This document shows positions 1 to 8,473 of a stretch of 62,368 bases of DNA, one piece after another. The stretch covers positions 1 to 62,368 of the forward strand of contig NZ_FOUY01000035.1 in assembly GCF_900115005.1 (NCBI RefSeq). The letters are read 5' to 3'. Each line of letters starts with the position of its first letter. The first letter of the stretch is position 1. The notes beneath the pieces are model-generated. The model made no database searches, was not told the DNA's origin, and saw only the letters and a list, made by a program, of their open reading frames with translations. Source of the stretch: Pseudonocardia ammonioxydans. Lineage in GTDB: Bacteria; Actinomycetota; Actinomycetes; Mycobacteriales; Pseudonocardiaceae. The position numbers and the translations under genes are program-made.

Positions 1-363
1 GCCGGCCACTGGCACCTGGTCCAGCCCCGCCCCGGCACATTCCGCTGGACCAGCCCCCTACACCACCGCTACCTCACCCGCGGCGAACCCGTCTGCCCAC
101 CACTACCCGACCCGGTCCCACCCGAGGACAGCGCTCCGACACCCGACACCGGGTACGGGCCCCGCTCACCCGCCCAGGACGCCCTCGACGAGAAACCGCT
201 CTTCCCCGAACCCGAGGCCAAACCCCAGCCCGAGCCCGATGCGACCGGCGACGGCGCGACCGGCGACGACACGGTGGAGACCGTGAGAGACATGACCGAG
301 ACCGACGACGCACCCGACCGGAAACCGGCGGATGAGCCCGACGATGACGAACCACCGTTCTAG
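1..363 (+). CDS. DUF222/HNH endonuclease-family protein, C-terminal fragment
   Basis: The reading frame is open from the first base to a TAG at 361-363, so this is the 3' end of a gene that begins outside the window. It starts with GHWHLVQPRPGTFRWTSP, which resembles the end of the HNH domain of the actinobacterial DUF222 ('13E12 repeat') family, where a tryptophan-rich PxGxxxW-TxP segment closes the nuclease domain. The remaining ~85 residues are Pro/Asp/Glu-rich and probably disordered, which is usual for these tails. Many DUF222-HNH copies occur per genome in this group and they are often linked to mobile DNA; no biochemical role is firmly established. The catalytic HNH residues lie upstream of the window and cannot be checked. 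Confidence 0.75.
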   Translation, partial: AGHWHLVQPRPGTFRWTSPLHHRYLTRGEPVCPPLPDPVPPEDSAPTPDTGYGPRSPAQDALDEKPLFPEPEAKPQPEPDATGDGATGDDTVETVRDMTETDDAPDRKPADEPDDDEPPF

Positions 364-903
364 GCCCCGGGCGACAGCACCGTGTAGTCCGAGGGCTTGG
401 CCCGGATGGTCGACAGCGAGACCCGGTTCACGGTGTCCAGCACCTCCGCGTCCAGGTGACGCGCCTCGACCGCCGTGCCACCCATCGTCCGGTCCCGCTG
501 AACCGGCGCTGCGTCGCCGCATCCGATGCGGCGGCGAGGGCGGCAATCGCGACGTTGGACCGTTCCGTACTGAACGCCTGAACAGATCTTCCGTGTCGTC
601 GTGGAACGCGGACGGTGTATCGGCACGGATGGGACGGTGCACTCACAACGGTCAGGCCGACCGCCATGCCGGCAGAGGTGATGCTGTTCGGCCCGCGGCG
701 TTGCGCATCCGCACCTCGACCCGGCCGGAGGTCGTGGAGACCCCGCCGAGGCGGTGGATGACGTCCATGTGCCAGGACGTGCAGCGGCACCCGCCGTCGG
801 TGGCCGAGCGGAGTCCCACCGACTCCTGCAGCGCGACGAAAATGGGTCACCGCCGCGTCCTCGGACTCTCTGCTGCTCACGCGCTCGGTCATCGACGGCC
901 GGG
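364..903. other. gap with possible decayed coding remnants
   Basis: No intact gene is supported in these 540 bases. Read on the minus strand, short stretches look protein-like but fall in different frames: around 840-700 (including SWHMDVIHRLGGVSTTSG) and around 480-360 (including LDTVNRVSLSTIRAKPSDY, then a stop). This could be a frameshifted remnant of one gene, but I do not recognise its family. In other actinobacteria recG is usually followed by rsmD and coaD; neither is visible here. Confidence 0.35.
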
Positions 904-3066
904 TCACGCCTTGTCGAGGTAGGCCACCCGTTCCTCGTCGCCGAGCGTCTCGCCCACCAGATCCCGCAGCCGCGGGTGCTGTCGCAGGTCCGGGTCCCGA
1001 TCCACCAGGTCCCGGGCGTACACCTGCGACTTGGCGATCACCTCACCGTGTCGCAGCAGCGACAGCAGCTTCAACCCGGACCGCGACCCGGACTGGCTCG
1101 CACCGAGGACGTCGCCCTCACGGCGCAGCTCCAGGTCGAGCCGGGCCAGCTCGAAACCGTCGGTGGTGGAGGCGACCGCGTCGAGGCGTTCCCGCGCGGT
1201 GGTCGCCGCCGGCATCTCGGTCACCAGCAGGCACAGGCCGGGTGCACTCCCCCGGCCGACCCGGCCACGGAGCTGGTGCAGCTGGGACAGGCCGAACCGG
1301 TCGGCGTCGAGCAGCACGATCCCGGTCGCGTTGGGCACGTCGACACCGACCTCGATCACCGTCGTCGCGACGAGCACGTCGTACTCGCCGTTCTCGAAGG
1401 CGCGCATCACCGCGTCCTTCTCGTCCGGCGGGAGCTTGCCGTGCAGGATCCCGACCCGCAGCCCGGCCAGCTTCTCAGTGATCATCGGTGCGATGTCGAG
1501 GACCGCCAGCGGTGGCCGCCGGTCGGACTCACCGTCCTCGGGCGGCGGTTCCTCCAGCTCCGGGTCGTCCTTCTCGGTGTCGCCGACCCGCGGACACACC
1601 ACGTAACACTGGTGGCCGCGCTCGACCTCCTCACGGATCCGCTGCCAGACCCGCTCGATCCAGGACGGGTGCTCGGCCACCGGGACGACCGTCGTCGTCA
1701 CCGGAGAGCGCCCGCGCGGCAACCCCTTCAGCTCGGAGACCGCCAGGTCGCCGTAGACGGTCATCGCGACCGTCCGCGGGATCGGGGTCGCCGTCATGAC
1801 GAGCATGTGCGGCGCGGTCTCACCCCGGGCGCGCAGCGCGTCGCGCTGCTCGACCCCGAAGCGGTGCTGCTCGTCGACGACGACGAGGCCCAGGTCCGCG
1901 AACCCCACCGTGTCCTGGATCAACGCGTGCGTCCCGACGACGATCCCCGCCGCACCCGACTGGGCGTCCAGCAGGGCCTGGCGCTTGGCCTTCACCCCCA
2001 TGGACCCGGTGAGCAGGGTGATCGAGGTGGCGCCGTCACTCGCGCCGAGCTCGCCGGCCCGGCCGAGGGCGCCGAGCATGCTCCGCAGCGAGCGCGCGTG
2101 CTGGGCGGCGAGCACCTCGGTGGGAGCGAGCATCGCGGCCTGCTTTCCGGAGTCGACGACCTGCAGCATCGCCCGCAGCGCGACGATCGTCTTGCCGGCC
2201 CCGACGTCGCCCTGCACGAGCCGGTTCATCGGGTGCTCACCGGCGAGGTCCGCGGCAATCTCCTCCCCGACCGACTCCTGGCCCTCGGTGAGCGGGAACG
2301 GCAGATCCGCGTCGAACGCGTCGAGCAGGCCGCCGTCGACGCGCGGGCAGGCCGGGGCGGGGCGGGCGAGGGCGTCGCGACGACGCAGGGCGAGCGCCAG
2401 CTGCACCCCGAGCGCCTCGTCCCACACGAGGCGGGTGCGGGCGGCGTGGATATCGGCCTCGGACTCGGGCACGTGGATGCGGCGCAGGGCCTGCCCCAGC
2501 TCGGGCAGCTTCTCCCGCCGTCGCAGCTCCTCGGGCAGCGGGTCCGTGGGGTCGTCGATCTGTTCCAGGAGCAGCCGGACCGACCGCGCGATGGCCTGCG
2601 AAGCCACCTTGGCGGTGGTCGGGTAGATCGACAGGAAGGGGCGCAACGCATCGCCCTCGTCGAACTCCTCGAACTGCGGGTGGGTGAGCTGCAGCTCCCC
2701 CCGGAACGAGCCGACCTTCCCGGCGAAGACGCCGACCACCCCGACCCGCAGGAAGCGCAGCAGCTTGCGGGGGTTGAAGAAGGTGCACCCCAGGGCGCTG
2801 CCCTTCTCGTCCCGGATGATGACCTTCAGCATCTGCCCGCGCCGGTTGCGCATGTATCTCAGGTCGGCCGATGTCACCTCCGCGACGACCGTCGAGTGCT
2901 CCCCCTCGACCAGCCCGCTGATGTCGCTGAGCCGGCCGCGGTCGACGTAACGGCGCGGGTAGTGGCGCAGCAGGTCACCCACCGTCTCCAGCCCGAGCTT
3001 GACGAGCACTTCCGCCGAGTTCTTCCCGATCGGCCCCTCGAGCCGGCTGTCCGTGTCGAACTCCAT
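904..3066 (-). CDS. recG: ATP-dependent DNA helicase RecG
   Basis: A 720-residue branch-migration helicase that reverses stalled replication forks and processes Holliday-type junctions. An N-terminal wedge/OB region (about residues 55-150) precedes a superfamily 2 motor: Walker A GDVGAGKT near residue 290, a DEQH box (VVVDEQHRFGVEQ) near 395, and a C-terminal helicase half ending with the HQLRGRVGRG arginine-finger motif. Length and domain order match the family. The ATG at 3066 directly abuts the TAG stop of the upstream DAK2 gene (3067-3069), so the two are almost certainly co-transcribed and translationally coupled. The short acidic insert near residue 500 (EKDDPELEEPPPEDGESD) is common in actinobacterial RecG. 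Confidence 0.97.
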   Translation of the reverse strand: MEFDTDSRLEGPIGKNSAEVLVKLGLETVGDLLRHYPRRYVDRGRLSDISGLVEGEHSTVVAEVTSADLRYMRNRRGQMLKVIIRDEKGSALGCTFFNPRKLLRFLRVGVVGVFAGKVGSFRGELQLTHPQFEEFDEGDALRPFLSIYPTTAKVASQAIARSVRLLLEQIDDPTDPLPEELRRREKLPELGQALRRIHVPESEADIHAARTRLVWDEALGVQLALALRRRDALARPAPACPRVDGGLLDAFDADLPFPLTEGQESVGEEIAADLAGEHPMNRLVQGDVGAGKTIVALRAMLQVVDSGKQAAMLAPTEVLAAQHARSLRSMLGALGRAGELGASDGATSITLLTGSMGVKAKRQALLDAQSGAAGIVVGTHALIQDTVGFADLGLVVVDEQHRFGVEQRDALRARGETAPHMLVMTATPIPRTVAMTVYGDLAVSELKGLPRGRSPVTTTVVPVAEHPSWIERVWQRIREEVERGHQCYVVCPRVGDTEKDDPELEEPPPEDGESDRRPPLAVLDIAPMITEKLAGLRVGILHGKLPPDEKDAVMRAFENGEYDVLVATTVIEVGVDVPNATGIVLLDADRFGLSQLHQLRGRVGRGSAPGLCLLVTEMPAATTARERLDAVASTTDGFELARLDLELRREGDVLGASQSGSRSGLKLLSLLRHGEVIAKSQVYARDLVDRDPDLRQHPRLRDLVGETLGDEERVAYLDKA

Positions 3067-5388
3067 CTACTCCACCCCCAGAACCAGCGGGTAGTCACCC
3101 TGCTCCCCTCGGTGCACCACCACGTCGACCTCCGGATGGGTACGCCGCAGGTCCTCGGCGAACCGCTCGCCGAGCGCATCGGCGGCGGCCGAGCCGAGCA
3201 GCACGGTCACCAGCTCACCCCCCGGAGTCAGCATGCGGTGAGCCAACCACAGGGCACCGACAGCGAGATCCGGGGCGATCAGCACGACCTCACCGTCGGA
3301 GAGCCCGAGGACCTCGCCGGGACGGCACGGACCGGCCCAGGTCAGCGCCTCGGTCTCGGCGATCTGCAGCCCACCGGTGCGGGTACCGGCCGCGGCCTCG
3401 GCCATGGCGACGACGTCGTCGGACGCCCGCCGGGCCGGATCGTGCACGGCCAGCGCGGCCAGGCCCTGCAACACCGACGACGACGGCACGACGACGACCT
3501 CGGTCCCCTCGTCGCGGAGCCGTTCGGCCGCGGTCTCGGCGACCGTCCGGCGATGCGCCGCGCACGGCAGCACCGCCACGTGACCGGCGCCGGTGGCCCG
3601 GATCGCGGCGAGCACCTCGTCGACGACCGGGTCCGGGTCGGCGACCAGAACGTCGGCGCCGGAGGCTCGGGCCAGCGCCCCGGCCCCGCTGCTCTCGATC
3701 ATCAGCAGGACGGCACGGTCCCGGGTGCGGACGGCCGGGGGCAGCGCCTCGATCCGGATCGAGGCAGGCCGGCCCACCGCCAGCCCCGCCTCGATCGCCG
3801 GACCGGCCTCGGTGGTGTGGACGTGGACGGTGCAGCCGCCACTGCCGTCCCCGGCGACGACGACCGAGTCGCCGAGCCCCGACAGCCGCGCCCGCAGCCG
3901 GTTCAGCACCTCCGTCCCGGGGTCGGGAAGCCAGTAGGTGACCTCGTAGACCGGTTGCGGCACCCACGGGGCCGGCTCGCCGTCCGCGGCAGGGGCGGGC
4001 ACACCGTCACCGCGGGACTCCCGGTCGCCACGGACCGCGCCGGCACCACCGGCAGCCCCGTCGCGACTGGCCGCGCCGGCATCACCAGCAGCCCCGTCAC
4101 CACCGGCCGCGCCGGCACCACCAGCCGGGCCAATGCGACCAGCCGGGCCAACGCCACCAGCCGGGTCATCGCCATCGCCCGGGCCGTTGCCGCAGGCGGA
4201 ACCACCACTCGCGGCGGAGTCGCCGCCCCCGGCGGGATCGGCGGTGGGACCGCCGCCGGCTCCGGCGGAGTCGCTCCCCTCGGCAGGGTCGCCGACCCGG
4301 GCACGCGGCGGTGGACCGGGCGTGCCCCCGGCCGCGGCGACCAGGGCGTCGAGGAGGACGACGAGCCCGAGCCCGCCCGCGTCGACCACCCCGGCACGGA
4401 CCAGCTCCGCCGGACGCCCGGCGCCGCGGGCGAGGACGTCCCGGGCGGCGTCCGCGGCGACCCGGGCGGCGCCGGCGAGCGCTCCCGCCCGGCCGAGTGG
4501 GCCGCTCTCCGGATCCCGGTGGTCCACCGGGCGACCGCTCGCCCGGGAGCCCGCCCCGTGGGAGTCGTCGGTACCCCGGAGTTCCGCCGCCCGCGCGGTC
4601 CCGGCGGAGCCCCGGGCGAGCCCCGTGGCACCCGCGCCGATCGCGCTGGTGACAGCGGTGGCGGCGGCCTCCAGGACCGTGAGGGCGGTGCCCTGCCGCG
4701 GAGCCGTGACCGCGGCCGAGGCGAGGGTCGCAGCCCGGCGCAGCGCACCCGCCAGCAGTTCGGCCGGGCCGGGGTTCCGGCCCACGTCGCCGGCCACGGG
4801 GACACCGCCGCCCGGGGCCGCCTGCCCGAGGGCCGCCTGCCCGAGGGCCGCCGGACCGCCGCCGGGCGGCGACGCATCGACCCGGGTCCGACCACTGCCG
4901 GGGGGCGTTCCCTGCTCCCCGGCCCGGCCGCCGTCCGAGGGTCCGGCGCTCCCCGGGGTCCGGCCACCGCCGGACGCCGGGACTCGCGCGCCGTCGACCG
5001 GTGCTGTGCCCTCGGCCGGTGCTGTGCCCTCAGCCGGTGCTGTGCCCTCAGCCGGTGCTGTGCCCCCGACCGTCCCGCCGGTCCCGCGCCCGTCCCCGGT
5101 GGCGAGCTCCTCGGCCAGCCCCCGGAACACCTGCGAGAGGATGAGTCCCGAGTTGCCGCGCGCCCCGCGCACCGCGGCCGCGGCGAGCGCGGCGGCGGCC
5201 CGCACCGAGCCGCCGTCGAGCGGGGCCGAGGCCGCAGAGCGCACGGTGAGCAGCAGGTTCGACCCGGTGTCGTGGTCGGCGACCGGGAACACGTTGATCC
5301 GGTCGATCTCGGCCCGGACGGCGGCGAGGCGCTCGGCGGCGGTGTCGATCCAGCGGCGCAGCAGCGCGGGGTCGAACGACGGGGCCAC
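3067..5388 (-). CDS. DAK2 domain protein, FakA/DhaL-like kinase with large low-complexity insertion
   Basis: The N-terminal ~110 residues form a DhaL/DAK2 nucleotide-binding fold, with the metal/ATP motif DHDTGSNLLLT near residue 40 and GNSGLILSQVFRG near 80. This fold is shared by dihydroxyacetone kinase subunit L and fatty-acid kinase FakA. The C-terminal ~300 residues match the second half of FakA-like proteins (for example VLLMIESSGAGALARASGADVLV). Between them lie about 350 residues of Gly/Ala/Pro-rich sequence with hexapeptide repeats (AEGTAP), making the protein 773 residues; I recall relatives at roughly 530-600. The GTG at 5388 is chosen because a TAGGCT -10-like box ends six bases upstream, suggesting a leaderless transcript. 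It sits between rpmB and recG as in other actinobacteria. True substrate unknown; fatty acid is inferred from FakA. Confidence 0.85.
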   Translation of the reverse strand: MAPSFDPALLRRWIDTAAERLAAVRAEIDRINVFPVADHDTGSNLLLTVRSAASAPLDGGSVRAAAALAAAAVRGARGNSGLILSQVFRGLAEELATGDGRGTGGTVGGTAPAEGTAPAEGTAPAEGTAPVDGARVPASGGGRTPGSAGPSDGGRAGEQGTPPGSGRTRVDASPPGGGPAALGQAALGQAAPGGGVPVAGDVGRNPGPAELLAGALRRAATLASAAVTAPRQGTALTVLEAAATAVTSAIGAGATGLARGSAGTARAAELRGTDDSHGAGSRASGRPVDHRDPESGPLGRAGALAGAARVAADAARDVLARGAGRPAELVRAGVVDAGGLGLVVLLDALVAAAGGTPGPPPRARVGDPAEGSDSAGAGGGPTADPAGGGDSAASGGSACGNGPGDGDDPAGGVGPAGRIGPAGGAGAAGGDGAAGDAGAASRDGAAGGAGAVRGDRESRGDGVPAPAADGEPAPWVPQPVYEVTYWLPDPGTEVLNRLRARLSGLGDSVVVAGDGSGGCTVHVHTTEAGPAIEAGLAVGRPASIRIEALPPAVRTRDRAVLLMIESSGAGALARASGADVLVADPDPVVDEVLAAIRATGAGHVAVLPCAAHRRTVAETAAERLRDEGTEVVVVPSSSVLQGLAALAVHDPARRASDDVVAMAEAAAGTRTGGLQIAETEALTWAGPCRPGEVLGLSDGEVVLIAPDLAVGALWLAHRMLTPGGELVTVLLGSAAADALGERFAEDLRRTHPEVDVVVHRGEQGDYPLVLGVE
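5000..5071. repeat. 18-bp tandem repeat, 4 copies, inside the DAK2 gene
   Basis: Four head-to-tail copies of GGTGCTGTGCCCTCAGCC with one to a few substitutions. The unit is a multiple of three and encodes the hexapeptide AEGTAP on the minus strand, so copy-number change would keep the frame. Confidence 0.85.
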
Positions 5389-5394
5389 CCCGCC

Positions 5395-5400
5395 AGCCTA
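5395..5400 (-). promoter_or_regulatory. -10-like box for a leaderless DAK2-recG transcript
   Basis: On the minus strand TAGGCT matches the actinobacterial TAnnnT -10 element and ends six bases before the GTG at 5388. This spacing is typical of leaderless actinobacterial mRNAs, and no Shine-Dalgarno sequence is visible. No convincing -35 was seen. Confidence 0.4.
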
Positions 5401-5463
5401 GGTGCGTCGTGCCCGCCGGACGCCGGTGGCGGGCCCCCGCGACGACGCCGGCGCACGGCTCGC

Positions 5464-5469
5464 TAGAAT
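5464..5469 (+). promoter_or_regulatory. -10-like box for rpmB
   Basis: TAGAAT stands about 78 bases before the rpmB start in the divergent spacer. The spacer is locally AT-richer than its surroundings (ACAACTTTTGTGAACTG at 5501-5517). A clear -35 was not found, so the assignment is tentative. Confidence 0.35.
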
Positions 5470-5546
5470 TGACCGCCGAGCCCAGGCACGCCCGGGCTCT
5501 GCACAACTTTTGTGAACTGTTTCCTATCCCCCGAGGAGTGTCCGAC

Positions 5547-5738
5547 GTGGCTGCCGTCTGCGACGTCTGTGGCAAGGGTCCGGGCTTCGGCATGTCCGTC
5601 TCGCACTCGCACCGCCGCACCAACCGCCGCTGGAACCCGAACATCCAGACCGTGCGCGCCGCGATCAACGGCGGCAACCGCCGTCGGATCAACGCCTGCA
5701 CCTCGTGCCTGAAGGCCGGGAAGGTCACCCGCGTCTGA
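5547..5738 (+). CDS. rpmB: 50S ribosomal protein L28
   Basis: A 63-residue protein of the large ribosomal subunit. It begins V/M-AAVCDVCGKGPGFGMSVSH and contains the family signature SHRRTNRRWNPN. Two CxxC pairs (CDVC near the N-terminus, CTSC near the C-terminus) make it a zinc-ribbon 'C+' version; zinc-regulated actinobacteria often carry a second C-minus paralogue elsewhere. The GTG at 5547 is chosen because GAGGAG (5533-5538) sits eight bases upstream and this start gives the normal L28 length; an upstream in-frame extension to 5409 has no such support. It is divergent from the DAK2-recG pair. Confidence 0.97.
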   Translation: MAAVCDVCGKGPGFGMSVSHSHRRTNRRWNPNIQTVRAAINGGNRRRINACTSCLKAGKVTRV

Positions 5739-5769
5739 CGCAGGTGCGCAGCGAGACCCAATCCACCGG

Positions 5770-5798
5770 AGGCCCGGATCCCAGCAGGGACCGGGCCT
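5770..5798 (+). terminator. terminator hairpin after rpmB
   Basis: AGGCCCGG (5770-5777) pairs with CCGGGCCT (5791-5798) across a 13-base loop, 32 bases after the rpmB stop. It is followed by TCGTCGT rather than a clean U tract. It also argues that the next gene starts downstream of 5798. Confidence 0.6.
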
Positions 5799-5875
5799 TC
5801 GTCGTGTCCGGGCACGTGTCCGGGCACGCGAGTGGCCCGGCGGACGACGCGACGGCCGATGCCACACTGACCGGT

Positions 5876-6367
5876 GTGGGGGGCGAGCACGGAACCGACG
5901 GCGCTGGGGAGCTCACCTCGGCACCGGAGACGGTCACCTCCCTGCTGCGGATGACCCGGCTGCTGGTCGGGATCGCGACGGAGGCCGTCGACGAGCTCGA
6001 CGTGGGCGTCTCGCTCCCGCAGTTCCGGTTGCTGCTCGTGCTGTCCGAGCTCGGCCCCACGCCCAGCGCCCGCGTCGCCGACCAGCTGGGCACCGCGCCC
6101 TCGTCGGTGACCCGGCTGGCGGATCACCTCGAGCGGGTCGGGTACGTCGTCCGGCGCCGCGAGCGTCCCAACCGCAGTGTCGTGCGCCTGGAGCTGACGA
6201 CGACCGGAAGCGAGGTCGTCGAGCGCGTGGGGCGCCGCCGCGCGGCCGAGCTCGACCGGCTCCTCACCGCCCTGCCCCCGCACGAGCAGGCACAACTGGC
6301 GGAGCTGGTCACCCGCTTCTGCGACCGGGCGGAGCACGAGCGCGGCGACCACGGGTCGGTCCTCTGA
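5876..6367 (+). CDS. MarR-family transcriptional regulator
   Basis: A 163-residue winged helix-turn-helix repressor-type protein. After a helical dimerisation segment, the wHTH runs through LPQFRLLLVLSELGPTPS, ARVADQLGTAPSSVTRLADHL (recognition helix) and a wing ending in the family motif RRERPNRSVVRLELTTTG. A C-terminal dimerisation helix follows. The GTG at 5876 is the start nearest the domain; GTG codons at 5804 and 5816 are alternatives, and anything further upstream would cross the rpmB terminator. An imperfect palindrome with TTGC-N5-GCAA core lies eleven bases after its stop and may be its operator, which would make the downstream GH15-SDR genes candidate targets. The ligand is unknown. 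Confidence 0.85.
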   Translation: MGGEHGTDGAGELTSAPETVTSLLRMTRLLVGIATEAVDELDVGVSLPQFRLLLVLSELGPTPSARVADQLGTAPSSVTRLADHLERVGYVVRRRERPNRSVVRLELTTTGSEVVERVGRRRAAELDRLLTALPPHEQAQLAELVTRFCDRAEHERGDHGSVL

Positions 6368-6377
6368 CGATTCGCAC

Positions 6378-6402
6378 CAAGATTTGCCTTCTGCAAGTCT
6401 TG
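6378..6402. promoter_or_regulatory. inverted repeat, candidate MarR operator (or marR terminator)
   Basis: CAAGATTTGC (6378-6387) and GCAAGTCTTG (6393-6402) form 10-base arms with one mismatch around CTTCT. The TTGC-N5-GCAA core resembles MarR-type operators. The position just after the marR stop also permits a terminator role, but the following TGGTTCAG is not a U tract. Confidence 0.45.
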
Positions 6403-6529
6403 TGGTTCAGAAGCCGTCGAGCGGGTACGCGACCGGAGTCGGAAGACCCCCAACGCCCGGTGTGGCCGCCGTGGGTCCCGTGACGAGGAGCCGCCACGGG
6501 CGGGCACCCGGTGATCGGAGCGCTCCGCG

Positions 6530-8447
6530 ATGTCGCGAGACCAGGCCGGGGCCCCGCCGGACCGGTGTCCGGAGGCCTGGCCGCACGTGCTGCGCGAGTA
6601 CGCGATGCTCGCCGACGGCGAGCGCGGCGCGCTCGTCGGGCCGCGCGGGGAGATCGCGTGGCTGTGCGCGCCCCGCTGGGACTCCGCGGCGGTGTTCTCC
6701 GCGCTGCTCGGCGGGCCGGGCCACTACGTCGTGCAACCCGTCGGGACCTTCGTGTGGGGCGGCTACTACGAAACCGGGACGCTCATCTGGCGCTGCCGCT
6801 GGGTCGTCGGCTCCGCGGTGGTCGAGTGCCGGGAGGCGCTGGCCTTCCCCGGAGATCCCGGCCGGCTGACGCTGCTGCGCCGCGTCACCGCCGTGGCGGG
6901 GGACGCCCGGGTCCGGGTGGCACTCGACCCGCGGGCCGGGTTCGGCGCCGCGGGCCTGCGCGAGCTGCGCCGCGACTGTGGTAGCGATGCCGACCGCGGG
7001 ATGCACGCCGACCGCGGGACGCACGCCGAGCGCGGGATCGGCGACACCGCCGGGACCTGGCACGGGCGCGTCGGTGCGCTGTACCTGCGCTGGCAGGGCG
7101 GCGGCCGGGTCCAGGTGCTCGAGAGCCCCGACGGGTGGCCCGTCCTCAGCACGCTGCTGGACCTGGCGCACGGCGAGACCCACGATCTCGTCCTGGAGCT
7201 CGGCGACGGCCCGCTCCCGTCCGAACCCGCGCGGGCCGGGCAGCAGTGGCGGGCGACCGAGGCGGCCTGGGCCCGGGCGAGCGCGCCCGCGGGTGCGCGG
7301 ATGTCCACGTCCGCGGCGCCACGGGACGCCTCCCGAGCCGTCGCGGTGCTGCGCGGGCTGACCAGCTCGTCCGGCGGCATGGTCGCGGCCGCCACGACGA
7401 GCCTTCCGGAGCGGTTCCGGGCCGGGCGCAACTACGACTACCGCTACGTCTGGGTACGCGACCAGTGCTACGCGGGCCTGGCGGCCGCGGCGGCCGGTGT
7501 CGACGAGCTCCTCGACGACGCCGTCCGGTTCCTGACCGAGCGCCTCCTGGCCGACGGGCCCGCGCTCGCCCCCGCCTACACCGCGCGGGGCGGCCGCGTG
7601 CCCGACGAGTCCCCGTTGGACCTGCCCGGCTATCCCGGCAGTGACGCCCGCACCGGCAACCACGTCAACGCCCAGTTCCAGCTCGACGCGTTCGGCGAGA
7701 TCCTGCTCCTGCTCGCCGCGGCCGCCCGCCGCGACCGGCTCGACACCGATGCCCGGCGCGCCGCGGAGGTCGCGGTGGCCGCGATCGAGCGCCGCTGGAA
7801 CGAGCCCGATGCGGGTGTGTGGGAGCTCGACGACCGCCGGTGGACCCACAGCAGGCTGCTCTGCGTCGCCGGCCTGCGCGCGATCGCGGCGGACCCGGCG
7901 ACGCGGTCGTTCCACGGCGCCGTGCCGGGTGGACCGGACCGGCTCGCGCTGGCGGACCGGCTGCTCGCCGACACCGCGGCGCACGCCACGCACCCGAGCG
8001 GTCGCTGGCAGCGCAGTCCCGGCGACCCCCGCCTGGACGGCTCCCTGCTGCTCGCCGGGCTGCGCGGGGCGGTCCCGGCCGACGACCCGCGCACCGTCGC
8101 CACCGTGGCGGCGTACCTGGCCGAGCTGACGGGTGAGGGCTACGCCTACCGGTTCCGGCACGACGAGCGTCCGCTCGGCGACCCCGAGGGTGCATTCCTG
8201 CTGTGCAACTTCCTGGTCGCGATGGCCGCCGGCCAGCAGGGCGACCGGGGTCACCGCCGCGCGCTTCCTCGACCGCGGCCGGTCCGCGTGCGGCCCGCCG
8301 GGGCTGTTCTCCGAGGAGTTCGACGTGGGGCAGCACCAGCTGCGCGGCAACCTGCCGCAGGCGTTCGTGCACGCCCTGCTGCTCGAGGCGGCCGTCCGGC
8401 TGGACCTCGACCCGCCGGGTACGGCGCCACCGCGGTGGCCGGTGTGA
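6530..8447 (+). CDS. Glycoside hydrolase family 15 protein (glucoamylase/trehalase-like), interrupted by a +1 frameshift
   Basis: The N-terminal beta-sandwich half carries the signature PHVLREYAMLADGERGALVG and FVWGGYYETGTLIWR. The (alpha/alpha)6-barrel half begins RNYDYRYVWVRDQCYAGL. The frame is intact to the codons for NFLVAMAAGQQGD (about 8245), then the family sequence jumps one frame: VTAARFLDRGRSACGPPGLF, SEEFDVGQHQLRGNLPQAFVH, ending at TGA 8447. Dropping one G from the GGGG run at 8247-8250 restores a 638-residue protein. In GH15 enzymes the catalytic base Glu lies in the C-terminal GLxSEE segment, so the unshifted product would lack it. ATG 6530 has GGAG nine bases upstream. Either a sequencing error or a recent inactivating mutation; the apparent in-frame fusion to the next gene is an artefact. 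Confidence 0.85.
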
Positions 8448-8473
8448 ACGGAGACGAGCAGAAGGAGGCACGG

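Noticed and set aside
754..5466. A 1570-residue plus-strand open frame
   Set aside because: It is antisense to recG and the DAK2 gene, both of which have clear family motifs. Its Arg/Pro/His/Gln-rich composition is that of a high-GC shadow frame.
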